A DNA stretch of 12,697 nucleotides, taken from JBFKAV01 sp041621405. GTDB lineage: Bacteria > Pseudomonadota > Alphaproteobacteria > Rhodobacterales > Rhodobacteraceae. This document shows, piece by piece, positions 1-5,767 of the stretch (position 1 is its first letter; each line of letters starts with the position of its first letter). The stretch is taken from NCBI GenBank assembly GCA_041621405.1, contig JBFKAV010000106.1, forward strand, positions 1 to 12,697, read 5' to 3'. Both the position numbers and the translations under genes were made by a program. The notes below the pieces were generated by a model. It worked only from the letters and a program-made list of their open reading frames with translations. It had not been told where the DNA came from and did no database searches.

Positions 1-36
1 ACGGGCGGTACCGGGGAGGCCGTGGATCTCGCTCAT
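1..36 (-). CDS. Start of an unidentified gene downstream of lysA (partial)
   Basis: Only the first twelve codons are inside the window, reading MSEIHGLPGTAR from an ATG at 36-34. The gene starts 38 bp after the lysA stop on the same strand, so it is probably co-transcribed with lysA. An AGGGAG element precedes the ATG but lies only one base from it, closer than normal, so the true start could lie further inside the gene. A small inverted repeat (CCGGA-GTGC-TCCGG, 46-59) sits between lysA and this start. In Rhodobacteraceae, lysA is often followed by a large TIGR02302/DUF4175 membrane protein gene. That identity is an inference from gene order as I recall it; twelve residues cannot support it. 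Confidence 0.45.
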   Translation of the reverse strand, partial: MSEIHGLPGTAR

Positions 37-74
37 ACTCCCTATCCGGAGTGCTCCGGCGCCGGGGGGGCGCC

Positions 75-1340
75 TCAGAGCCATATGGGGATGGTATCGC
101 GGTTTATCATCTCGTCAAAGGAGGGCCTTGCGCGAATGACGGCGAATTGATGCCCATTCACCAGCACTTCCGGCACCAGGGGCCGCGTGTTGTACTCCGA
201 GGCCATGACCGCACCGTAGGCGCCGGCCGAGCGGAAGGCGACGAGATCGCCCTCGGAAAGCCGCGGCAGCGGCCGGCCCTTGGCGAAGCTGTCGCCGCTT
301 TCGCAGACCGGGCCGACCACGTCGTAGGGGTGGTGCTCGGCGCCCGGCGGCGGCTCGGCGACTGCGACGATGTCATGATGCGCGCCGTACATCGCGGGAC
401 GGACGAGGTCGTTCATCGCGGCGTCGAGGATCAGGAAGTCGCGGTCCTCGCCGGTCTTCACGTAGATCACCGCGGCGACCAACAGGCCGGAATTGCCGGA
501 TATGAGCCTCCCCGGCTCGATCTCGATCTCGCAGCCGAGGTCGCCGACGGTGCGCTTGATCAGCGCGCCGTACTCGGTCGGCAGGGGCAGCGCTTCGTTC
601 GAGCGGGTGTAGGGGATGCCGAGGCCGCCGCCGAGGTCGAGCCGGCGGATGTCATGGCCGTCGGCGCGGAGCACGCGGGTCAGCTCGGCGAGCTTCAGAT
701 ATGCCGCCTCGAAGGGCTCGAGCCGCGTCAGCTGCGAGCCGATGTGAACGTCGATCCCCACCACCTCGATCCCCGGCAGCCGCGCCGCCTCGGCATAGAC
801 CTCGCGGGCGCGGGCCAGAGGGATGCCGAACTTGTCCTCCTTGCGGCCGGTGGCGATCTTCTCGTGGGTTCTTGCGTCGACGTCGGGGTTGACGCGGAGC
901 GTGATCGGCGCGGTGCGGCCCAGGGTGTGAGCGACCTCGGAGAGCGCCCGGAGCTCGGGCTCGCTCTCGACGTTGAACTGGCGCAGGCCGCCCTCGAGCG
1001 CGACCCGCATCTCCTCGCGGGTCTTGCCGACGCCGGAGAAGACGATGCGCTCGCCCGGGATCCCGGCCGCCTTCGCCTTCAGGTATTCGCCGATCGAGAC
1101 GACGTCGACGCCTGCGCCGAGGTTGCCCAGCGTCTTCACCACGGCGAGGTTCGAGTTCGACTTCATCGCGAAGCAGATCAGGTGCGGCAGCGGCGCGAGC
1201 GCCTCCTCGAACAGCCGGTAGTGCCGGGCGAGCGTGGCGCTGGAGTAGACGTAGAACGGCGTGCCGACGGCGCGGGCGATCTCGGGGATCGCCACGTCCT
1301 CGGCATGGAGGATGCCGTCCTGGTAGAGAAAGTGGTCCAT
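75..1340 (-). CDS. lysA: Diaminopimelate decarboxylase
   Basis: This PLP enzyme decarboxylates meso-diaminopimelate to L-lysine, the last step of lysine biosynthesis, in the cytoplasm. The product is 421 residues, the usual length. It has the alanine-racemase-like TIM barrel followed by the C-terminal beta domain. Visible landmarks are the PLP-binding lysine in FAMKSNSN (K60), HIGSQ (199-203), the glycine-rich phosphate loop LGGGLG (236-241), EPGR (275-278), and the active-site CESGD (C346) from the partner subunit. The SAGAYG tyrosine is Y375. I chose the ATG at 1340 because MDHFLYQDG matches the usual start of alphaproteobacterial LysA. An ATG 33 bp upstream would add an atypical arginine-rich leader, and neither start has a strong Shine-Dalgarno. 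The gene follows the aldolase-family gene by 66 bp and probably shares its transcript. Confidence 0.96.
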   Translation of the reverse strand: MDHFLYQDGILHAEDVAIPEIARAVGTPFYVYSSATLARHYRLFEEALAPLPHLICFAMKSNSNLAVVKTLGNLGAGVDVVSIGEYLKAKAAGIPGERIVFSGVGKTREEMRVALEGGLRQFNVESEPELRALSEVAHTLGRTAPITLRVNPDVDARTHEKIATGRKEDKFGIPLARAREVYAEAARLPGIEVVGIDVHIGSQLTRLEPFEAAYLKLAELTRVLRADGHDIRRLDLGGGLGIPYTRSNEALPLPTEYGALIKRTVGDLGCEIEIEPGRLISGNSGLLVAAVIYVKTGEDRDFLILDAAMNDLVRPAMYGAHHDIVAVAEPPPGAEHHPYDVVGPVCESGDSFAKGRPLPRLSEGDLVAFRSAGAYGAVMASEYNTRPLVPEVLVNGHQFAVIRARPSFDEMINRDTIPIWL

Positions 1341-1406
1341 CGCGCGCGTTCCCGGGGCCCGGATGCGGCCCATAACACGGGCCGGAGCCGGGCGCCAACC
1401 CGCCCC

Positions 1407-2162
1407 TCAGTGCCGGTAGTCGGGCGCCTCGCGGTCGAGGATTTCCTTGATGTCGGCGAAGTGGCGCTCGGCCAGGCCGGGGTAGCCGTCGGCCTCCGCC
1501 GCGACCCTTGCGGCGATCTCATCGGAGAGGACGCGCAAGGGGCGGCCGGTCTGCAGCGCTCGAAGGTAGGTCTCGGCGGCGCGTTCGAAGTAGTAGAGGC
1601 GGTTGAAGGTTTCCGCCACGTCCTTGCCGATCACCAGCACGCCGTGGTTGCCCATCACCATCACCGTCGTCTTCGGGTCGGAGAAAAGCGCCGCGCAGCG
1701 GGCGCCCTCCTCCTCGAAGGCGAGGCCGCCGTAGTCCTCGTCGACCACGATCTTTCCGAAGAACATCGCGGTGTTCTGATCGATCGGGGGCAGGGTCGAG
1801 TCGGCGAGGCTCGCCAGCACGGTCGCGAAGATCGAGTGGACGTGCATCACGCAAGGAGCGTGCGGGCAGAGCCGGTGGATCGAGCCGTGCAGGCCCCAGG
1901 CGGTGGGGTCGGGGGCATCGGGGCGGGAGAGGGTCTCGGGGTCGTCGGCGTCCAAGAGGAGGAGGTCGCTCGCCCGTATCAGCGAGAAGTGGCGCTGGTT
2001 GGGGTTCATCAGGAACTTCCGGCCGTCCTCCGAGACCGACAGCGAGAAATGGTTGGCCACCGCCTCGTGCATCCCGAGCCGGGCGGTCCAGCGGAAGGCG
2101 GCGGCGAGGTCGACCCGTTCGGCCTCGTGCGCGAGATTGCGTCGGGTTTCGTCGAGCCCCAT
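1407..2162 (-). CDS. Class II aldolase/adducin-family protein
   Basis: The 251-residue protein is a single class II aldolase/adducin domain, a zinc-dependent fold that includes fuculose-1-phosphate aldolase and ribulose-5-phosphate 4-epimerase. Metal-binding histidines are visible in MHVHS (H107, H109) and GNHG (H173), with a further conserved histidine at H92. Aligning by eye on the HxH pair, the position of the catalytic glutamate of true aldolases (E73 in E. coli FucA) is A88. This resembles the adducin-like branch, so aldol cleavage should not be assumed and the substrate is unknown. The ATG at 2162 is supported by GGGAGG six bases upstream; a reading extended to 2216 adds an unlikely leader. 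It lies 66 bp before lysA on the same strand. A possible promoter and palindrome lie about 85-130 bp upstream. Confidence 0.88.
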   Translation of the reverse strand: MGLDETRRNLAHEAERVDLAAAFRWTARLGMHEAVANHFSLSVSEDGRKFLMNPNQRHFSLIRASDLLLLDADDPETLSRPDAPDPTAWGLHGSIHRLCPHAPCVMHVHSIFATVLASLADSTLPPIDQNTAMFFGKIVVDEDYGGLAFEEEGARCAALFSDPKTTVMVMGNHGVLVIGKDVAETFNRLYYFERAAETYLRALQTGRPLRVLSDEIAARVAAEADGYPGLAERHFADIKEILDREAPDYRH

Positions 2163-2244
2163 GGCGGACCTCCCTCGGTTTCGCCCGATCATGGGGCCGG
2201 TGGGAAGGCGGCGCAAGGGCGGGGGCGCGTGTTACGGAACTGAT

Positions 2245-2294
2245 ATTTCACGGTGAAATGCCTGGTTATGCCGTTGTTATTATGTCGTTTTCAG
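2245..2294 (-). promoter_or_regulatory. Possible promoter with 15-bp palindromic operator for the aldolase-lysA transcript
   Basis: ATTTCAC-G-GTGAAAT at 2245-2259 is a perfect palindrome with seven-base arms. Upstream on the minus strand lie CTGAAA (2289-2294) and CATAAC (2265-2270), 18 bp apart, an acceptable sigma-70-type pair with imperfect hexamers. Transcription would begin in or next to the palindrome, so a repressor bound there could block initiation. The area is clearly more AT-rich than its surroundings, as expected of a promoter. The leader to the ATG at 2162 would be about 95 nt. The palindrome is seen directly; its role as an operator is inferred and the regulator is unknown. Confidence 0.4.
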
Positions 2295-2628
2295 GATTTC
2301 GCTAACCCGATTGAAACCCGTTCCGGGGCGTGTATCACACCCAGCGAGGTGCGGTGTCGTGCCGGTTGCGATCGGGCTGGGACGGCCCCTGCCGGTCTCG
2401 CGGATGCGGCGCGGGAACTCGAAGATCGGGTTGACGCAGCCACCAAGGGCGGGTTGACCAAGGACGCCGGACCGCCGGCGTTCGCCGACGGCGAGGGCTG
2501 GCACCAACGCTGCTTGCCTTACCTCAGGCGCTCATCGGCGCGCCGGAAGGCGGCATTTCGGCCTGGAACCGCATGGACCGGCCTCGCCACACCTGAATCA
2601 GGGGAGCCTGCGCCCGCGGCGGAAGGCG

Positions 2629-2647
2629 CGCGGGCACGACGCCCGCG
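2629..2647 (-). terminator. Hairpin just after the 97-residue gene
   Basis: CGCGGGC (2629-2635) and GCCCGCG (2641-2647) form a perfect 7-bp stem with a five-base loop. It begins eight bases beyond the stop codon of the minus-strand gene ending at 2655. There is no T-run after it, so it may act as a Rho-assisted terminator or RNA-stability element rather than a classical intrinsic terminator. Confidence 0.3.
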
Positions 2648-2654
2648 GCGAGCC

Positions 2655-2948
2655 TTACGAGACCAGACGCCTCACTCGCAGGGTCGATCGCGCGTTCTCG
2701 TTCGCCGGTGCCCGGCTGCGGACGCTTGGCGCGTCCGCCGTGCGCTCGGGCTTCTGGCGAAGACCGCAACCCGCGCCCCTGGCGACAATCGTCGGCTGGA
2801 TCGCGGGCGCGATGCGACGGAAGACGGACGCGACCGGAGGCTCCGCCGGACCCGTCGTGTCGGAAAGCGACTCGATGCGGCGCGCCACGCGCTTGTTGCG
2901 CACCTGAGGAAACCGCAGCTTCGCAACCAGTGAGAAAGAGAAGGGCAT
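2655..2948 (-). CDS. Small hypothetical basic protein, 97 residues
   Basis: I do not recognise a family. The reading frame starts at an ATG (2948-2946) preceded by GGAG with a seven-base spacer, which favours this start over a TTG two codons upstream. The product is basic and starts MPFSFSLVAKLRFPQVRNKR. It has no cysteine pair, transmembrane segment or signal peptide, and it contains PANENA near the C terminus, a motif I associate with short Rhodobacteraceae hypothetical proteins. Codons end mostly in G or C, as in the neighbouring genes, which supports real coding. The AT-rich sequence upstream could hold its promoter and a small hairpin follows the stop. It lies in the gene-poor block between dadA and the aldolase gene, so context gives no function. 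It may be a lineage-specific orphan or a chance frame. Confidence 0.45.
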   Translation of the reverse strand: MPFSFSLVAKLRFPQVRNKRVARRIESLSDTTGPAEPPVASVFRRIAPAIQPTIVARGAGCGLRQKPERTADAPSVRSRAPANENARSTLRVRRLVS

Positions 2949-3338
2949 CGTCAATCTCCGTTTGTCCCGAGGAGGAAAGTAAACAACCCAAAGTTGAAAT
3001 AAGTTTGACCGACCCGGGAAACATCACGTCTCAAGTTTGTCGGCGGCGTGGAACGATTCCATCGCGGCAACATTCGTCCATGTGCATTGGTACTTGCGCA
3101 CAAGCTGCGGGCTCCGGCTTCGGCCCAAGTCCGCCACGGGAACTCGGCAAACCGTTGGGCACCTGCCAAGAGGGGAAGGCGAGGCGGAGCTCGGGCGAGT
3201 GCCGTGGGGCCGGCGAAGAGGCGACGGCAATTTCGACCCGGCGAGCCTTGTCCTCTCCGGCATGGAAATCGAGGGCAAGCCAAAATGCTTCGAGGACATC
3301 AGCCGGGTGCAGGAGCCCGCCGGTGTGGGCGGACGCCC
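2949..3338. other. Gene-poor stretch between dadA and the 97-residue gene
   Basis: About 390 bp without a supported gene. The part at 2970-3060 is noticeably AT-richer than the surroundings and probably holds the promoter of the minus-strand gene starting at 2948. On the minus strand the motif CAAAC recurs three times there, twice as CAAACTT about 30 bp apart, a possible weak direct repeat. The remainder, up to the dadA stop, is readable in several frames on both strands, but none has a ribosome-binding site or recognisable sequence. Confidence 0.45.
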
Positions 3339-4598
3339 TCAGCGGCCGTAGCGCTCCGCGGTCAGCCCATCGAGCGAGATCTCCGGCGTCTTGCCGAGCA
3401 CCAGGTCGGCCACCGCCCGGCCCGAGCCGCAGGCCATGGTCCAGCCCAGCGTGCCGTGGCCAGTGTTGAGAAAGAGGTTGCCGTAGCGCGAGGGACCGAG
3501 CACCGGGGTGCCGTCCGGCGTCATCGGGCGCAGCCCGGTCCAGCCCTCGGCCCTGGCGAGGTCGCCGCCCTTGGGGAACAGATCGCCGATGACGTGGCGC
3601 ACGGTGTCGGTGGCATGCGGGCCGAGGCGGTTCGAGTAGCCGGCGATCTCGGCGGTGCCGGCGACCCGGATGCGGTCGCCCAGCCGTGTGATCGCGACCT
3701 TGTGGGTCTCGTCCATGATCGTCGATTGCGGGGCATAGGCGTCGTCGGTGACGGGCAACGTCACAGAGTAGCCCTTGACCGGGTAGACCGGCAGCCTGAC
3801 CCCGATCGGGTTCAGCACCCGCGGGCCGTAGCTGCCCAGCGCGCAGACGTAGGCCTCGCCGGTGATCCGCCCGGCGATCTCGGTCTCCACGCCAGCGACC
3901 CGGCCGTTCTCGATCGCGATCTCCCGGATCGACTGGCCGTACTGGAACTCGACGCCCATCTCGGCGCATTTCTCGGCAAGCGCCATGGTGAACATGCGGC
4001 AATCGCCGGTGCGGTCGGCGGTGAGCCTGAGGCCGCCGACGAACTTCCCCCTAACCTCGGCCAGCGCCGGCTCCACGGCGATGCAGGCATCGCGGCCCAG
4101 CACCTCGTAGGGCGAATCGTACTCCGCCAGGATCTCCTGGTCCGCCTTCGAGGCCTTCATCTGCTTTGCGGTGCGGAAGAGCTGCAGCGTGCCCTGTTCG
4201 CGGCCGTCGTAGTCGATGCCGGTCTCGGCAATGAGCTCGGGCATCACGTCGCGCGAGTAGTTCGAGATCCGCACCATTCGGCCCTTGTTGATCCGGTAGC
4301 TTTCCTCGTTGCAGTTGCGCAGCATCTGCAGCCCCCAGAGCCACATCGTCGGGCTGATCATCGGCCAGATGAACAGGGGGCGGCGCTTCATGAAGAGCCA
4401 TTTCAGCGCCTTCACCGGCACGCCGGGGGCGGCCCAGGGCGAGGTCATGCCGTAGCTGAGCTCGCCGGCGTTGGCATAGCTGGTCTCGAGCCCTGGCCCG
4501 GGCTGGCGGTCGAGCACGGTGACCTCGGCGCCTCCCTTGGCGAGGTAGTAGGCGGTGGTCACGCCGATCACGCCGGCCCCCATGACGACGATCTTCAC
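3339..4598 (-). CDS. dadA: D-amino-acid dehydrogenase, DadA-like FAD enzyme
   Basis: This flavoprotein of the DAO family oxidises D-amino acids to 2-oxo acids and ammonia and passes electrons to the respiratory chain at the inner face of the membrane. The 419-residue length matches DadA. The N terminus shows the FAD dinucleotide-binding motif GAGVIG (7-12) ending at D30. The DadA signature follows: ANAG (42-45), then LSYG and SPWAAPGVP. The C-terminal FAD-contact segment GTPVLGP...NTGHGTLGWTMACGSGR is intact. The start is a GTG at 4598, which puts the FAD fold at residue 2 and has GGAGGAG eight bases upstream; reading on to 4823 adds a leader unlike DadA. No alanine racemase gene is adjacent, unlike classical dad operons, so alanine is not assured as the substrate. 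Confidence 0.92.
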   Translation of the reverse strand: MKIVVMGAGVIGVTTAYYLAKGGAEVTVLDRQPGPGLETSYANAGELSYGMTSPWAAPGVPVKALKWLFMKRRPLFIWPMISPTMWLWGLQMLRNCNEESYRINKGRMVRISNYSRDVMPELIAETGIDYDGREQGTLQLFRTAKQMKASKADQEILAEYDSPYEVLGRDACIAVEPALAEVRGKFVGGLRLTADRTGDCRMFTMALAEKCAEMGVEFQYGQSIREIAIENGRVAGVETEIAGRITGEAYVCALGSYGPRVLNPIGVRLPVYPVKGYSVTLPVTDDAYAPQSTIMDETHKVAITRLGDRIRVAGTAEIAGYSNRLGPHATDTVRHVIGDLFPKGGDLARAEGWTGLRPMTPDGTPVLGPSRYGNLFLNTGHGTLGWTMACGSGRAVADLVLGKTPEISLDGLTAERYGR

Positions 4599-4649
4599 TT
4601 CTGGCGCTCCTCCGGTTCCACCTTCGCGGGAAGCGTGCAACGGACCGCC

Positions 4650-4671
4650 CGCCGCCGCAAGACTGGCGGCG
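4650..4671 (-). promoter_or_regulatory. Hairpin in the presumed dadA leader
   Basis: CGCCGCC (4650-4656) and GGCGGCG (4665-4671) form a perfect 7-bp stem with an eight-base loop, about 50-70 nt upstream of the dadA GTG. It could be a leader structure, or simply a chance stem in GC-rich DNA. A second, weaker inverted repeat (TCCGCC 4755-4760 with GGCGGA 4772-4777) lies further up the same dadA/GFA divergent region. Confidence 0.2.
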
Positions 4672-4822
4672 TGGCCAGGGATCGTGCGCCCAGCGCCGGC
4701 GGTCCGCCTGCGTTCATGTCCCGAAGCCGAGCATTGATCGATCCGGCACGCATATCCGCCTCGCGGGAAAAGGCGGACATTGAGAATTTGCAGTGACCGT
4801 GCAAGGAATGCCGCATATCGCA

Positions 4823-5347
4823 ATGCGCATCAGCAGAAGGAACCGAAATGACAGCGGCTCGAGGGGATGTCTGTGCGGCAAGTTGAGGTACGAGGTCAAA
4901 GGTCAACCCGCCAGTACGACGATGTGCCATTGCAGGTTCTGTCAGAGAGCCACCGGTGGAGCCTATATGGTCGAGCCAGTTTTCGACGCTTCGAATTTCG
5001 CTGTTATTTACGGGAAACCCAGGCAGTACACACATGTCTCGGAAGGCAGCGGCAAGAATGTGCATATCCATTTCTGCGATACTTGCGGCACCAAGCTGTT
5101 CCTGACCTTTGAGCGCTTTGAGGGTGCCGTTGGCCTCTACGGCGGGACGCTGGATGACCCAAACTGGCTGGAAATCACGCCGGAAAATTCAAAGCACATA
5201 TTTCTGGGCGTCGCTCGAAAGGGAACTGTCATCCCGCCACATATCAATACGTTCTTTGAGCACGCCGCTCATAACGACGGAACACCTATCGAGCCAACGA
5301 TGTTCGATGAGCCATATGTTATTGGCGGGAAGTGGCCCGGGGAATAG
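4823..5347 (+). CDS. GFA-family zinc protein with a probable N-terminal frameshift
   Basis: This belongs to the GFA/CENP-V zinc-fold family, named for a glutathione-dependent formaldehyde-activating enzyme; most members have no proven reaction. All seven zinc-ligand cysteines are present: CLC (16, 18), CHCRFC (35, 37, 40) and CDTC (85, 88), with the GGAY and CGTKL surroundings typical of the family. The start is uncertain. I list the in-frame ATG at 4823, which lacks a well-placed ribosome-binding site. The ATG at 4848 has AAGGA six bases upstream and would give MTAARG leading directly into the family start G-CLCG, but it is one base out of frame. One G lost from the GGGG run at 4863-4866 would explain this. 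The gene is visibly less GC-rich than its neighbours, suggesting horizontal acquisition. It diverges from dadA. Confidence 0.82.
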   Translation: MRISRRNRNDSGSRGCLCGKLRYEVKGQPASTTMCHCRFCQRATGGAYMVEPVFDASNFAVIYGKPRQYTHVSEGSGKNVHIHFCDTCGTKLFLTFERFEGAVGLYGGTLDDPNWLEITPENSKHIFLGVARKGTVIPPHINTFFEHAAHNDGTPIEPTMFDEPYVIGGKWPGE

Positions 5348-5484
5348 TCCACTTTGGGCTCAAGGCGGTCCTCGGGCGCTGGCATTCCAGCATTCGACGC
5401 AGACAGCGCGATGCTGTCGCTCACCGCTTCGCCGAAACGACCAGCCTTGCCGCGCCCGCCCCACCAATTTGGAGGGGCGCTGCA

Positions 5485-5649
5485 ATGTCGCAGGCATCAG
5501 GACGCAAGAAGGCAGGGGGCACCACAAGCAAGGAGATCAGTGGGCCCGCGGCACACTGCCAGGGCCTGGCGCAACCCTCCGCACGACCGCTCAGGGCCGC
5601 GGGCCGGCGCCGGCGCGCGTCGCCGCGTCCCCTCAGTCGCCGCCGGTGA
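5485..5649 (+). CDS. Possible small protein or gene remnant, 54 residues
   Basis: An ATG at 5485 has GGAGG about nine bases upstream, the best translation signal in this spacer. The product begins MSQASGRKKAGGTTSKEIS and then becomes arginine- and proline-rich, and its last 17 bases overlap the 3' end of the lipoprotein gene on the other strand. The N-terminal half loosely resembles, from memory, small lysine/alanine-rich proteins of alphaproteobacteria, while the second half looks frameshifted or random. It could be a decayed fragment brought in with the GFA gene, or a chance frame. Confidence 0.22.
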   Translation: MSQASGRKKAGGTTSKEISGPAAHCQGLAQPSARPLRAAGRRRRASPRPLSRRR

Positions 5650-5767
5650 CGCCGACCTCCACCGTGCCGGAGATGGTGATGCCCGGCCCCGTGCCGGGCC
5701 GCTCCGGCGGGCCGTCGGCGCCGCAGGCGGCGAGCGCGAGAAGGGCTGCGAGCATCAGGCGCTTCAT
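5633..5767 (-). CDS. Tiny lipoprotein following argH, 44 residues
   Basis: The ATG (5767-5765) overlaps the argH stop as ATGA, so translation is probably coupled to argH. The product begins MKRLMLAALLALAAC, a short basic and hydrophobic signal peptide ending in a lipobox (LAAC) with the lipidated cysteine at residue 15. The mature part is only about 30 residues, proline- and glycine-rich, ending in SGTVEVGVTGGD. Membrane-anchored lipoproteins of this size occur between argH and lysA in Rhodobacteraceae as I recall them; their function is unknown and the mature part shows no domain. Here the expected lysA neighbour is displaced by about 4.3 kb of other genes. Confidence 0.82.
   Translation of the reverse strand: MKRLMLAALLALAACGADGPPERPGTGPGITISGTVEVGVTGGD

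Larger units (their letters stand above)
2163..2654. other. Gene-poor stretch upstream of the aldolase gene
   Basis: About 490 bp with no gene I can support. The part next to the aldolase gene holds the AT-rich promoter-like segment described separately. The rest is readable for long distances in several frames, but the translations are rich in Arg, Pro and Ala, show no recognisable motif and lack ribosome-binding sites, so I treat them as chance open frames of GC-rich DNA. Confidence 0.5.

Noticed and set aside
51..2243. A 730-codon open frame on the plus strand across lysA and the aldolase gene
   Set aside because: It is exactly antisense to two well-supported genes. Its product is Val/Asp/Arg/Gly-rich low-complexity sequence, as expected when high-GC3 genes are read on the opposite strand.
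2253..2933. A 226-codon plus-strand open frame in the gap between the aldolase gene and dadA
   Set aside because: It starts inside the palindrome without a ribosome-binding site, has a Cys/Arg-rich random-looking product, and overlaps a better-supported minus-strand small gene.
3024..3299. A possible transposase or IS remnant on the minus strand
   Set aside because: The translation has no DDE or HTH motif, and I saw no terminal inverted repeats or target duplication around it.
3048..4796. A 582-codon plus-strand open frame over dadA
   Set aside because: It is antisense to dadA, and the product is Arg/Ala/His-rich without any domain.
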